This document shows, in pieces, positions 8,218-18,142 of a stretch of 64,000 bases of DNA. Origin of the DNA: DASRHD01 sp035485575 (GTDB taxonomy: Bacteria; Verrucomicrobiota; Verrucomicrobiia; Opitutales; Opitutaceae); NCBI GenBank assembly GCA_035485575.1, contig DATHNW010000001.1, positions 1 through 64,000 of the forward strand, written 5' to 3'. Both the position numbers and the translations under genes were made by a program. Within the stretch, counting starts at the first letter, position 1. Every line of letters starts with the position of its first letter. The notes under the pieces are model-generated. The model was not told the origin of the DNA, made no database searches, and worked only from the letters and a program-made list of their open reading frames with translations.

Positions 8218-9020
8218 AAGGAAACGGATTGAAAATAAGACGCGTCGAGCGGCGGGCGTTCGCGGCAGCCGCGGCGGACGAGCGCCGTGAGGTCGGCGGC
8301 CATCCACGCAAAAAGTTTCCGGCCCTGCGCGACCGTGGCGCGGCTCGGCCGGCCGGTCACGCCGTTGCGGCTCGTGCGGTTCACGGGATGGGCGAAGACC
8401 AGCCCGGCAGTGCGGTCCGGGTCGTCCGCCCTGGCCATCTTGGGGCGGCGCACGAGCGTGGGCGCGAAGGCGAGCATGAGTGCGGTCTCCGCGGCGTTGG
8501 CGTGCCAGTCGGCCGCGTCGGCCGAGAAGGCCCGGGCCACGCGCGGGCTGAATGAGGCGGTGTTGATGACCGCGACCATAAGATCGTCATGGCGGCTCCG
8601 CAGCACCTCGAGCGCACAGCGGAGCGGAGCAGCATTGGTCACGTGGGAGTTGACAATAAAAAAGCGACGGAACCCGGAAGCGTGCAGCCAGTCGCCAATT
8701 TCCGTCACGAGAGCGATGAGTGTCTGCGGACTAAGAGCGAGCGTGCCCGGCCAGCGGTGCGAGTGCCCGAGCGAACAGCCGTAGGGCAGCAACGGCAGCA
8801 CGGGCACGCCAGTGCGGACACCCACCTCCGCGCATAATTTTTCCGCCAGCGCAGAGTCCATGCCCGTGCCGAGATGCGGACCATGTTGCTCCGTCGCGCC
8901 GACCGGCAGAATAGCGGCGTTGCAACCCTGCGCCGGCAGGCGTGCGATTTCCTCCCAGGTCAATTCGGCCCAGGCACGGTGATTTTTAATGGTCTGTCGG
9001 CGGCGGGGCATGGCGGTCAT
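8214..9020 (-). CDS. Creatininase-family amidohydrolase
   Basis: 268-aa member of the creatininase/MftE/FAPy-deformylase superfamily, metal-dependent amide hydrolases. The metal-binding N-terminal motif VGATEQHGPHLGTGMD is intact near residue 40, followed by GHSHRWPGTLAL near 88 and ANAAETALML near 175. The usual NGHGGN motif reads NSHVTN here, an unusual variant. Both ends overlap neighbours (ATGA with glnT and with the TIM-barrel gene), so it is expressed as part of this pathway. It plausibly opens a cyclic ureido or guanidino ring or cleaves an amide, but the substrate is unknown. Confidence 0.85.
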   Translation of the reverse strand: MTAMPRRRQTIKNHRAWAELTWEEIARLPAQGCNAAILPVGATEQHGPHLGTGMDSALAEKLCAEVGVRTGVPVLPLLPYGCSLGHSHRWPGTLALSPQTLIALVTEIGDWLHASGFRRFFIVNSHVTNAAPLRCALEVLRSRHDDLMVAVINTASFSPRVARAFSADAADWHANAAETALMLAFAPTLVRRPKMARADDPDRTAGLVFAHPVNRTSRNGVTGRPSRATVAQGRKLFAWMAADLTALVRRGCRERPPLDASYFQSVSL

Positions 9021-9888
9021 TTCGCGACGGCGGGAGAGGCCATGTTTTCGCGGGAAAAATCGGCGAAGTGGTCGCGTTGTCGTGCCGCCATCCAGCGGTT
9101 GATCTCATCGAGATTGGCCGCCGGCTCGGCGGAGAACGGTCGTGCCTGCAGGTAGCCATCAGGCCCGAATTCCGGCGTCATCGTCGTGATTGTGCGGCCA
9201 GCAAGAACCTGAGCAGACCAGAGCGCGTCCCACCAGCGCTCATGGGCCTCGAGGGCGGCGCGGTATTCCGGCGCGGCGGGATGCGGCACCTGCGGGCCCT
9301 GTTCGTAGCCGACGCGGGCGTGGACGTGATGCGCCCGCTCGGCACAAAGTGCGAGAATGCCTGCCTCGCCGTCCAGCACAAGACGCTCGGCGACACAGCA
9401 CCAGTGCGAGAAATCGCAGGTCAGCCGCAAGGTGGGAAGCTGGATGAGCAGCTTGCGCGTCGTCCACGGATTGAAGGTGGTGCGGCTGCGGTGCGTCTCG
9501 AAACTCGCCGTGACACCGAGCTCGCCGGTAAGCTCAAGCACGCGGCCGAAAAAATCCACGCTTTGCGCGAGCGACCACGAATCACAGCCGGCCAGCACAG
9601 TGAGAAAAAGCGGCGAGCAGGCCAGCGCGGCCTCCGTTTTCCGGCGGAAATCATCGAGATGGCGTTCGGCCAGGGCAATGCTTGGCACGTAGCCGCCGCC
9701 GGTCGTGACTTCGGCGATAAACGGGACGCCTGCATCGCGCAGCTTCGCCGAAAACTCGCTGCGCGCATTTTTTTCGGACGGCACAGGACCTTCGACCCCA
9801 TCAAACATGCCCGAGCGGCAATCGGCCAGCGCAGCTTCGAGATCGAAGCCGTTCGTCCAGAGTGAACGGAAGAGTTGCAGTTGCATGG

Positions 9889-9892
<4 letters not shown>
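9017..9892 (-). CDS. Sugar phosphate isomerase/epimerase-like TIM-barrel protein
   Basis: 291-aa AP-endonuclease-2-like TIM barrel. Likely divalent-metal ligands sit at strand ends: Glu in SFETHRSRTTFNP, Asp and His in LTCDFSHW, His in HHVHARVG and Glu in TMTPEFG. These place it among xylose-isomerase-like epimerases and hydrolases. It overlaps both neighbouring genes by 4 bp. Functions in this superfamily range from sugar epimerases to hydrolases, and nothing in the sequence decides the substrate; its job is presumably a step on the compound handled by the Rieske/SDR pair. Confidence 0.78.
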
Positions 9893-10591
<699 letters not shown>

Positions 10592-10602
<11 letters not shown>

Positions 10603-11365
10603 CGACCCACCTCCCCTCTTGCACGTTGGCCGGCGGGACGAGCGCATATTCGGTCCACCCGGCGGTCAGGCCGCCATCGATGGCAATGTTCTGGCCGGTG
10701 ATGTAGGCAGCTTCGTCAGACGCGAGAAAATGGCAGAGCGCGGCCACTTCCTCCGGTTCACCCGGGCGCCCGAGTGGGGTGCGCTTTTCGATGAAAGGAA
10801 TCTCGGGATTGTCGGGTATCTCCGTGACCGCCGGGGTGCGAATCGTACCCGGGCTGACCGCGTTGACCGTGATGCGGCGCGGGGCGAGCTCGATGGCGGC
10901 GAGCCGTGAAAGATGGATCACCGCGGCCTTCGACGTCGCATAAGCAGCGGCTCCCGGCAGGCCGAGCAAGCCAGTGAACGAAGCCATGTTTATGACACGA
11001 CCGCCGCCGGCCAGCACACGCGCGGCATGCTTAAGACCGAAGGCCACGCCATTGACGTTCACGGCAAAGGTGCGCTCGAGCAGCCCGGCCGTGAGGCCGT
11101 CGAAACCGACGCCGAGCGGCTGGATGCCGGCGTTGTTGACCAGGATGTCGACCCGCCCGAACTGCTGTTTCGCCGCGCCGAGCAGCGCGATCACGTCGTC
11201 TTCGCGGGAGACATCGGTTTCCTGAAACGCAAAATCATCAGGCGAAGGCCGCCGGTCGGCGACGAGCACGCGTGCGCCGGCGGCGCGAAAACGTTGCGCG
11301 ACGGCGCGGCCAATCCCAGAGGAGCCTCCCGTCACGACCGCGAATTTTCCAGTAAGCGAAAACAC
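10592..11365 (-). CDS. Short-chain dehydrogenase/reductase (SDR)
   Basis: 257-aa classical SDR using NAD(P). It shows the cofactor motif TGGSSGIG near residue 11, NNAG near 80, and the catalytic centre with Ser in NMASF followed by YATSK, then the terminal VSPGTIRTP and TGQNIAIDGG. The GTG start at 11365 is preferred: GGAAGGA precedes it and it leaves 17 bp after the Rieske stop. Longer frames would run into the oxygenase gene. It probably oxidises an alcohol or carbinolamine produced by the Rieske oxygenase encoded immediately upstream. Confidence 0.87.
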
Positions 11366-11382
11366 GATAAAAATCCTTCCGC

Positions 11383-12726
11383 TCAAGGCCGCTGGCTCGG
11401 CGCGGCGGGGCGGTCCTCGGTCGGCCATACGCCGCGGATGCGCGCGGCCAGGTAGCGGTGAAAAAGCCACACCGGCATCTCGAGGTGGCTGAGACGGCCC
11501 GGCTGCCAGCCGCTCGCGTAGAGGCCGCGCTGCACCGCGGTGCAAACCTCCATGTCCTCAAGATGGAAATCCACCAGCGACTGGGCGGTCTTGTCGCGCA
11601 GCCGCGCGAAATTCTCCCGCGCCACGACATCGGGTGCGACCAGCGTGGTCGTGAGCAGCTTCAGGCGGTCGGGCCCGAGCGGCTGGAGGCGGTACCAGAT
11701 GACGCGGTCGGGCGCGGTCGCCAGCAGAAAGGTCGGATGAATCAGGAACAGCCCCCACTCCGACTTCTGGGCCTCACTCAGGCCGGTCACCGGCGGGAGA
11801 TCTTCGCTAAAATCGCCGCGCGCCTCGAATGCACGGTACTCCTCACGCACCTCGTCCTTGTAGGGCAGGTGCGAGCGGACGTAATGGCGGCGCTCCTGCT
11901 CGGTCCATGTGTTGCGCGCCGGCATCATGGGCTGGAGCGTCTTGTGGTGGATGCCGAGATGGTGGTAGCTCTCCATGAAATTCTCGACGAGCCCCTTCCA
12001 GTTGAACGGGCAGTCCCACTCACGCGCGATGACGAGCTTCATGTCCCGCATCCGGTAGGCGGCGAGATCCGCGGCCATGCCGGTCAGGCCCTCGGCAAAC
12101 GGCGGCGCCTGGCCGTCAAGATTCACAAACACAAAGCCCTCCCACACCTCGCTGCGAAACGGCTTCAGGCCAATTTCGTCGCGAACAAAGCCGTCGGCCT
12201 GGTGCATTTCCGGGCAGGCCTTGAGCCGGCCGTCGAGCTCGAAAGTCCACGCATGGTAAGGGCAGAGAAAAATCCGCGTGTGGCCGCAGGCCGGCGCACC
12301 CGCCTTTGCCTCGGCAGGGCCGTGGCCGCCATAGCCGAAGCCCTCGGGCATGATGTCCATCGCGCGATGCGGGCAGACGCGCGAGAGCACGCGCACGACG
12401 TCGTCCTTGCCGCGCACGACGATAAGCGGCTCGCCGATCAAATCCAGGTTCAGGAAATCCCCCGCCTGCGGAATCTGCGAAAGATGCGCCACACACTGCC
12501 AGCCGCCGCGGAGCAGATGCCGCACCTCCCATTCAAAAAACTCCTCGCTCGTGTAGGCCTGCGCGGGGATCGTGCGCGCACGGGAGAGCGGCAGGTCGGC
12601 GGCCTCGCAGATGCCGCGCTGGATGTCCGCAACGGACAGCGGCGGCTGCGCGGTGCGTGCGCTGGTGCGGTTCGGGTAGGCGAGCGGAGGAAAGACGGAT
12701 TGGAAGTTTTCGGCGACGGTGGGCAT
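11383..12726 (-). CDS. Rieske [2Fe-2S] oxygenase, large (alpha) subunit
   Basis: 447-aa ring-hydroxylating/N-demethylating type oxygenase. The N-terminal Rieske domain carries CPH near residue 118 and CPYHAW near 155. The gap between the two Cys-His pairs is 34 residues rather than the usual 15-17, because of an insertion that contains an extra CGH. The mononuclear iron site is in NFMESYHHLGIHHKTL (about 215-230). No reductase, ferredoxin or beta subunit is encoded beside it, so electrons must come from elsewhere. It is the first gene of the operon, with operator B 13-40 bp upstream. It likely attacks a C-H next to nitrogen or an aromatic ring; the substrate is not known. Confidence 0.88.
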   Translation of the reverse strand: MPTVAENFQSVFPPLAYPNRTSARTAQPPLSVADIQRGICEAADLPLSRARTIPAQAYTSEEFFEWEVRHLLRGGWQCVAHLSQIPQAGDFLNLDLIGEPLIVVRGKDDVVRVLSRVCPHRAMDIMPEGFGYGGHGPAEAKAGAPACGHTRIFLCPYHAWTFELDGRLKACPEMHQADGFVRDEIGLKPFRSEVWEGFVFVNLDGQAPPFAEGLTGMAADLAAYRMRDMKLVIAREWDCPFNWKGLVENFMESYHHLGIHHKTLQPMMPARNTWTEQERRHYVRSHLPYKDEVREEYRAFEARGDFSEDLPPVTGLSEAQKSEWGLFLIHPTFLLATAPDRVIWYRLQPLGPDRLKLLTTTLVAPDVVARENFARLRDKTAQSLVDFHLEDMEVCTAVQRGLYASGWQPGRLSHLEMPVWLFHRYLAARIRGVWPTEDRPAAPSQRP

Positions 12727-12738
12727 GGCGAAAAGCAG

Positions 12739-12766
12739 GTATTACTAAAAAATTAATAAGTGTTAC
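12739..12766 (+). promoter_or_regulatory. Operator B: tandem GT(G/A)TTAC element
   Basis: GTATTAC, 14 bp spacer (TAAAAAATTAATAA), then GTGTTAC, direct orientation, 13-40 bp upstream of the Rieske oxygenase start. It matches operators A and C in both 7-mers and spacing. The position so close to the start codon suggests that binding blocks transcription initiation. Confidence 0.75.
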
Positions 12767-12812
12767 TGCATATCTGATGCCAGATGGCGGCGACTTGAAC
12801 ACGGCGGATCCC

Positions 12813-13706
12813 TCAGGGCGACCGGACGCCGGCATGATCGAAATCGATTTCACGACGCGCGCCGGGATGGGCACGGACGTAGGCGGCCAGCTCGCGGCCA
12901 CGGGCGAACCAGACGCCGCCCTTCGCCTGCATCGCGGCAATCAGTTCCTCCAAGAGTCGCACGCGGGAGGGCCGTCCGCTCAGCCAGGGATGGAGCGTGA
13001 GCACAAAACAGCAGCCGAAGTCGTGCATGGCTTCAAATTCGCGCCACCAGAGGTCGTAGACCTTGGCGCAGTTTTCCGGAACGAAGCCCCACGCCGGCTC
13101 GGCGTTGAAGGCGAATTGCTCCCAGTCCTCGAGCATCCACTGGCCCGGGATTTCAACGAGGCCGTTCGGATGCGCATAGGGCACGTCATCGCCCATTTCA
13201 CTGGCGTCATAGCTGAGGCCGTGACGCGCGAGCAGGTCCGCCGTCCAGGGATTGGTCTCGAACCAGGGCGCGCGAAAGCCCACTGGGCGCACGCCCGTGA
13301 GCCGCTCGAGCAGTTCGATACAACGCACCAGAATGGCCTCCTCCTCGGGCTCGGTCAGATGCGCCAGCTTCTCATGCAGGTAACCATGCAGACCGACTTC
13401 GTGTCCGCCCGCGACAATGGCCTCGACCATGCGCGGATGATGCTCGGCAATGTAGCCGGGAATGAAAAATGTCGCAGGCACCCCGAGGTGGTCGAGCAAG
13501 CCAAGCAGCCGCGGCACGCCGATGCGAGGGCCGTATTCGCACTGCGACATGAGGGTCCGCCGGCGCGCCAGCAGCGGATCCTCGCTCAGCGCGGTCGTCT
13601 CGCCATCGACGTCGAAGCACAGCATCGCGGCGCAGCGGCGTTCCTCGGGCCAGATGAAGCGTGGCGGCGGCTGGAAACATGCCGGGCGGCCTTCATTCGA
13701 CTTCAT
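12813..13706 (-). CDS. Polysaccharide deacetylase-family hydrolase (PuuE/HpPgdA-like)
   Basis: 297-aa NodB-fold protein: LCFDVDGETTAL near residue 28 (first metal Asp), ATFFIPGY near 78, GHEVGLHGYLHE near 100 (His ligands), GFRAPWF near 140. Relatives of this cytosolic branch include PuuE allantoinase and cyclic-imide hydrolases, enzymes acting on C-N bonds, which fits a nitrogen-compound operon better than a cell-wall role. No signal peptide is visible. The start at 13706 overlaps the ABC ATPase stop by 14 bp, so it belongs to the transporter operon. It may process the imported substrate; the activity is inferred. Confidence 0.82.
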   Translation of the reverse strand: MKSNEGRPACFQPPPRFIWPEERRCAAMLCFDVDGETTALSEDPLLARRRTLMSQCEYGPRIGVPRLLGLLDHLGVPATFFIPGYIAEHHPRMVEAIVAGGHEVGLHGYLHEKLAHLTEPEEEAILVRCIELLERLTGVRPVGFRAPWFETNPWTADLLARHGLSYDASEMGDDVPYAHPNGLVEIPGQWMLEDWEQFAFNAEPAWGFVPENCAKVYDLWWREFEAMHDFGCCFVLTLHPWLSGRPSRVRLLEELIAAMQAKGGVWFARGRELAAYVRAHPGARREIDFDHAGVRSP

Positions 13707-14595
13707 CCCCAGCCTCCGTGAGTTTGATGACCGGCAGTTTTTCCTCCTCCGTCCCCGCCGGGCCGTGGATCAGCTCGTCCAGCCGGTGCTTGAGCGCGAG
13801 AAATTCCGGCGAGAGCAGCTGCTCGGTCGACCGCGGCCGCGGCATCGGGTTCTCGATCACCTCAAGCACACGTCCGGGGTTGACGCCCATGACGACGATA
13901 CGATCGGCCAGATAACAGGCCTCTTCGAGATCGTGGGTGATGAAGAGCACCGTCACCTCCACCTTTTTCCAAATCTGCATGAGGTAACTCTGCATCTTGC
14001 AGCGGGTCAGGGCGTCGAGCGCGCCGAACGGCTCGTCCATCAGGAGAATCCGTGGTTCGTTCGCGAGCGCCCGCGCAATGGCGACGCGTTGCTTCATGCC
14101 GCCGGAAAGCTCATGCGGATAGGCGTTTTCAAACTTGCCCAGCCCGACCATGTCGAGCCACTGGCGCGCCTCCACGTCGGCCGTCGAAGAATCCTTCCCG
14201 CGCATTTCGAGGCCGAACATCACGTTATGCTTGACCGTGCGCCACGGGAAAAGGGTGTAGCCTTGGAAAACCATGCCGCGATCCGGACCGGGACCCGAGA
14301 CCGGATGGCCGTCGATGAGGATTTCGCCGCCGGACGCATCCTCGAGCCCGGCAACGATCCGGATGAAGGTCGACTTGCCGCAGCCGGACGGACCGATGAT
14401 GCAGATGAATTCGCGCCGGTGGACGTCGAGCGACATCTTTTCAAATGCAATGTGCCCGCTGCCGTTCGCCCCGAAAGTCTTGTGCAGGTCGCGCACCTTC
14501 AGCACCACGGGGCGTTCGCGAATCCGGCGGAAACGCGCGGCGACCTCCGGGCTTTGCTCGTGATAATCAGGCAGCTTGAGCGGGGCAAAGGACAT
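13693..14595 (-). CDS. ABC transporter ATP-binding protein (SsuB/TauB type)
   Basis: 300-aa ATPase of a nitrate/sulfonate/taurine-type importer. Walker A GPSGCGKST near residue 70, Q-loop VFQGYTLFPW, signature LSGGMKQR, Walker B ILLMDEPFGALD and switch His in VLFITHDLEEA are all present. The start ATG at 14595 lies 13 bp after the permease stop and gives the usual length; an extended frame to 14682 would overlap the permease. It energises uptake together with the permease and binding protein upstream. Importers of this type often accompany urea carboxylase. Confidence 0.93.
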   Translation of the reverse strand: MSFAPLKLPDYHEQSPEVAARFRRIRERPVVLKVRDLHKTFGANGSGHIAFEKMSLDVHRREFICIIGPSGCGKSTFIRIVAGLEDASGGEILIDGHPVSGPGPDRGMVFQGYTLFPWRTVKHNVMFGLEMRGKDSSTADVEARQWLDMVGLGKFENAYPHELSGGMKQRVAIARALANEPRILLMDEPFGALDALTRCKMQSYLMQIWKKVEVTVLFITHDLEEACYLADRIVVMGVNPGRVLEVIENPMPRPRSTEQLLSPEFLALKHRLDELIHGPAGTEEEKLPVIKLTEAGDEVE

Positions 14596-14608
14596 GGGGT
14601 GGTTGACG

Positions 14609-15718
14609 TCAGGCTTCGCGGGCGATCGCTCCGCCCGATTCGCCGACCAGGTTGGCTGCAGACGTGGCGGAGGAAGAAGCACCGGGCCCTTCGCTGGATT
14701 TTTCGACCATAGCGGCTGACTCGGGGGCCGTGTACTTGCGGTGCGGGGTCAGGACCGCCTTCCGCGTGCGCCGCTTCCAAGGGAAGATCACCGTGGCCAG
14801 CCAGGCGAGCATCATGTCGCAGGCCAGGCCGATGATGCCAATCATGCCGATGGCGGCGTAGACATTGTCAAAGTGCCGGTACCGTGCCTGCTGGTTGATG
14901 AAATAGGTGATGCCGGACATGGTGCCAACCACCTCGGCCACGATCAGGTAGGTCCACGCCCAGCCGAGCAGGATGCGCATGTCGGTGTAGATGTCGGTGA
15001 TCGCGGCCGGCACGACGACCTGGGTCAGCAGCCGCCAGCCACGGGCGCCCAGCGTTTCCGCGGCCTCGATCAGGGCCGGATCGACCTTGCGCACGGTGTT
15101 GGCGATGACCAGCACCTGCTGGAAGAACGTGCCGATGAAAATAATCGCGATTTTCGGCGCATCATCAATGCCGAGAATCGCCACGCACAACGCCCCGAAC
15201 GCCGGCGCGGGCAGATAGCGGAAGAATTCGACAAACGGCTCCTGCAGTTTCGCAAAAAACCGGTAGGTGCCGCAGAGGATCCCGAGCGGCACGCCGAAAA
15301 TCGAGGAGGCAATGAAGCCCCACATGATCGTGCGAATGCTGTGGCCCAGACTTTCGTGCAACCAAGGCTCGGTCGGCAGGCGCGGCGGAGTCGTAAACGC
15401 AGTGTAGAAAGCCTTGGCGACCGCGTGCGGCGGTTGAAAATACAGCGGATTGACGCGATAACCCTGGGGCAGCTTCAGTCCGGCCTTCGCCGCGTTGGCC
15501 GCCTCCTTGGCAAACACCGCCCGGTCCACGTCCATGCCGGTCATGAAATAATCGACCCCGCCGGGGTCGGTGACATGGACCAGCGGATGCCAGATCCATG
15601 GCACATAACTGACGATTGCCCACACCGCCAGCGGCAGCACGAACGACAGAACCACCAGCACGAGCCGCCTCCGATGCGGCAGCTCGTGCCTTAAACCCAG
15701 CCAATCGCGCACGCCCAT
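14609..15718 (-). CDS. ABC transporter permease (SsuC/TauC type)
   Basis: 369-aa inner-membrane permease with an N-terminal membrane segment (LVLVVLSFVLPLAVWAIVSY) followed by an unusually long periplasmic-looking loop of roughly 90 residues, then the conserved BPD_transp_1 core with the EAA-type loop EAAETLGARGWRLLTQVVVPAA near residue 240. A charged, low-complexity C-terminal tail follows. It is encoded 46 bp after the binding protein and 13 bp before the ATPase. Together they import an unidentified nitrogen compound, probably urea- or guanidine-related given the carboxylase regulon. Confidence 0.92.
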   Translation of the reverse strand: MGVRDWLGLRHELPHRRRLVLVVLSFVLPLAVWAIVSYVPWIWHPLVHVTDPGGVDYFMTGMDVDRAVFAKEAANAAKAGLKLPQGYRVNPLYFQPPHAVAKAFYTAFTTPPRLPTEPWLHESLGHSIRTIMWGFIASSIFGVPLGILCGTYRFFAKLQEPFVEFFRYLPAPAFGALCVAILGIDDAPKIAIIFIGTFFQQVLVIANTVRKVDPALIEAAETLGARGWRLLTQVVVPAAITDIYTDMRILLGWAWTYLIVAEVVGTMSGITYFINQQARYRHFDNVYAAIGMIGIIGLACDMMLAWLATVIFPWKRRTRKAVLTPHRKYTAPESAAMVEKSSEGPGASSSATSAANLVGESGGAIAREA

Positions 15719-15764
15719 GTGTGGTTCCTCAGGTCATGGGGCAGTTGAGCCGTTTGGGGCGAAG

Positions 15765-16748
15765 TCAGGGCAGCGCCAGCGTGATGCTCGGAGAAATATA
15801 ATCCTCAGGCTTCTGGCTGTTCTTATAGACGGCGTTATCCAGGGAGAATTTGTCGCTCAGGGCCATTGAATCGTGGAGATTGATGGCAGCGCCGGCGTCA
15901 CCTTTGTAATTGGCCTTCGCCTCAGCCAGCGTTTCGAAATGCGTGCCAGGGACGTTCTTGGCGTAGTCCTCGGGCTTCTGCTGGACCTTGCCGGACATGA
16001 TCTTGATGGCGTCATCACGAGTCGCAGGATCCATGATGTAAGCGACGCACTTGTAATAGATGGCGGCGATCTTGGCCCAATCGTCATGATGGGCGGCGAG
16101 ACTGGCCGGATTCACCGCCAGCACGTCGTAGATGAGACCCTTGGCATCGGCGCTCGTGAAGAGCGGCTTCGAGCCGGGAACGGAAGCCAGCGCCTGACCC
16201 GAGATGGGATACCACGCGCCCACTGCCGCAACCTGACCCGAGCCCAGTGTCTGCGGCATGTTGTTGGTCGGCGTGTTGACCAGCGTGACGTCGCTTTGCG
16301 ACAGGCCGGCACGCTTGAGGCCTTCCAGCAGGAGGAAGTGCTCGACGAGACCGAACTCGACCGCGACCTTCTGGCCCTTGAGGTCCTTGATGGAATTCAT
16401 GCCGGGTTTGCCGACGATCATGTCGCTGCCTTCGCTGTAATCGATGATGGCGATGAACTTGCTCGGGGCGCCGGCCGCGCCCGCGCCCATGGCGTCGGAA
16501 GCCACGATGCAATCGGCGTCGATCTTGCCGGCCGAGAACGCATCGATGGACGGCCCGTAGTCGAACCAGACAAATTCGACGTCGACCCCGGCGTCCTTGA
16601 ACCAGCCTTTTTGCACGGCGATTTCGAAAGCGGTGTAGCCCGGCCAGTCACTGTAACCGACTTTCAACGGGGCGGCGGACAAAGCCGGCCGCAGCGCGGC
16701 CAGCGAAACGAGGGCGATGATACAAGCGATCCAGCGGGAGAGTTTCAT
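15765..16748 (-). CDS. ABC transporter periplasmic substrate-binding protein (urea carboxylase-region type)
   Basis: 327-aa SsuA/NMT1-like binding protein. The signal peptide is MKLSRWIACIIALVSLAA followed by a small-residue cleavage region near Ala25. The mature part begins PLKVGYSDWPGYTAFEIA, the ligand-entry motif common in binding proteins next to urea carboxylases. FVWFDYGPSIDAFSAGKIDAD and GAWYPISGQAL are typical lobe segments. First gene of the transporter operon; operator C lies 10-37 bp upstream of the ATG. The ligand is unknown and would reveal what the regulon consumes. Confidence 0.92.
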   Translation of the reverse strand: MKLSRWIACIIALVSLAALRPALSAAPLKVGYSDWPGYTAFEIAVQKGWFKDAGVDVEFVWFDYGPSIDAFSAGKIDADCIVASDAMGAGAAGAPSKFIAIIDYSEGSDMIVGKPGMNSIKDLKGQKVAVEFGLVEHFLLLEGLKRAGLSQSDVTLVNTPTNNMPQTLGSGQVAAVGAWYPISGQALASVPGSKPLFTSADAKGLIYDVLAVNPASLAAHHDDWAKIAAIYYKCVAYIMDPATRDDAIKIMSGKVQQKPEDYAKNVPGTHFETLAEAKANYKGDAGAAINLHDSMALSDKFSLDNAVYKNSQKPEDYISPSITLALP

Positions 16749-16757
16749 GACAATTTA

Positions 16758-16785
16758 GTGTTACGATTCTTTATTAGCGTATTAC
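16758..16785 (+). promoter_or_regulatory. Operator C: tandem GT(G/A)TTAC element
   Basis: GTGTTAC, 14 bp spacer, GTATTAC in direct orientation, 10-37 bp upstream of the binding-protein start, in the divergent region shared with the Gfo/Idh/MocA gene at 16993. Same architecture as operators A and B. It is about 210 bp from the divergent gene, so control is expected mainly over the transporter. Confidence 0.75.
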
Positions 16786-16992
16786 TACGCAGTGAAAATA
16801 AGCATGTCCTATGCCACTCGCCCACCGGCAGACCCGGTCACCGGGGGCCCCGTTTGCATTTCGCGGAGCGGCCTTGCCGGCCGAAATATTTTGCTTAACG
16901 ATGTAAGAAACAGGCTGCTTCCAAACCGGAAGCAAATGCCGGAAAAAGGCCCCGGCCAGCCCCGCCCGCGTCGTTCCCCCTTCCCTCACGCC

Positions 16993-18120
16993 ATGACCAC
17001 CCCGCCGAACCAACGTCCCTCGCGTCGCGATTTCCTGCGCATGCTGGCCTTCGGCGGCGCCGCGCTCGCGAGCGGCTCCGGCCTGAGGAGCTATGCGGAA
17101 TCATTGGAGAAAAGCGGCGGCCGCAAGCTCGGCGTCGCCCTGCTGGGCCTCGGGAGATACAGCACCGGCCAGCTCGGCCCGGCGCTGCGTGAGACCAAGC
17201 TCTGCCGCCTCGCCGGCGTAGTCTCCGGCCACGCCGACAAGGCCGCGCAGTGGGCGCATGATTTCGACCTGCCGCCCAAGAATCTCTATAATTACGAGAA
17301 TTTCGACCGCATCGCCGACAATCCCGACATTGACATTGTTTATGTGGTCACGCCGCCAGCCCTGCATCCTGAATTCGTCATCCGCGCGGCGAAGGCCGGC
17401 AAACACGTCATTTCGGAAAAGCCCATGGCCACCTCGGTCGCCGATTGCGATGCGATGATCGCCGCCTGCCGCGATGCGAAGGTGAAGCTCTCCATCGGCT
17501 ACCGGCTGCATTTCGATCCCTATCTGAAAGAGCTCATGCGACTCGCGCATGACCAGGACTTCGGCGCCTTCACCAAAATGACCGGCGACCGCGGCTTCAT
17601 CCAGCAGCAACACGCTTGGCGCGTCGAAAAGAAGCTGGCCGGCGGCGGCCCGATGATGGACCTTGGCATCTACATCGTGCAGGCCGCCTGCATGGCGACG
17701 GGACAGACGCCCGTGGCCGTCACGGCGCGCGAGGAGCCCAAGACGCGCCCCGATTTTTTTAACGAAGTGGAAGAAGGCATCCGCTGGACGATGGAGTTTC
17801 CCGGCGGCGCCGTCTGCAGCGCCGTCTGCAGTTTTTCCCACATCTCCGACCAGTTTCGCGCCGAGGCCCCGCACGGCTGGTATGCATTGAAGGAGCATGC
17901 CTTCACTTACCGCGGTATTGTGTGCGAAACGAGTCGCGGCCCGCTGAAATTCGACCCGCCGGTCGATCAGCAAGCGCTGCAAATGGACGATTTTGCCGAC
18001 TGCATCATCAACGGCCGCGACACTCCCGTGCCCGGCGAGATGGGCCGGCGCGACATTGCCATCATCGAGGCAGTCTACGAGGCAGCCCGCACCGGCCGCC
18101 GCGTGGCGGTGAGCGCGTAA
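16993..18120 (+). CDS. Gfo/Idh/MocA-family oxidoreductase with Tat signal
   Basis: 375-aa NAD(P)-dependent oxidoreductase related to glucose-fructose oxidoreductase. The N terminus has a twin-arginine signal (SRRDFLRMLAFGGAALASG), so it is probably exported folded with its cofactor. The Rossmann motif VALLGLGRYSTG and the family motif EKPMATS (about residue 140) follow; the catalytic-domain stretch GGGPMMDLGIYIVQAACM is typical. It opens a plus-strand group of carbohydrate enzymes, 22 bp before the GH95-like gene. The ATG at 16993 is chosen because the Tat motif starts soon after. The substrate is probably a sugar, not identifiable here. Confidence 0.9.
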   Translation: MTTPPNQRPSRRDFLRMLAFGGAALASGSGLRSYAESLEKSGGRKLGVALLGLGRYSTGQLGPALRETKLCRLAGVVSGHADKAAQWAHDFDLPPKNLYNYENFDRIADNPDIDIVYVVTPPALHPEFVIRAAKAGKHVISEKPMATSVADCDAMIAACRDAKVKLSIGYRLHFDPYLKELMRLAHDQDFGAFTKMTGDRGFIQQQHAWRVEKKLAGGGPMMDLGIYIVQAACMATGQTPVAVTAREEPKTRPDFFNEVEEGIRWTMEFPGGAVCSAVCSFSHISDQFRAEAPHGWYALKEHAFTYRGIVCETSRGPLKFDPPVDQQALQMDDFADCIINGRDTPVPGEMGRRDIAIIEAVYEAARTGRRVAVSA

Positions 18121-18142
18121 GCTGGCTCGCCGGCAAGCCTTC

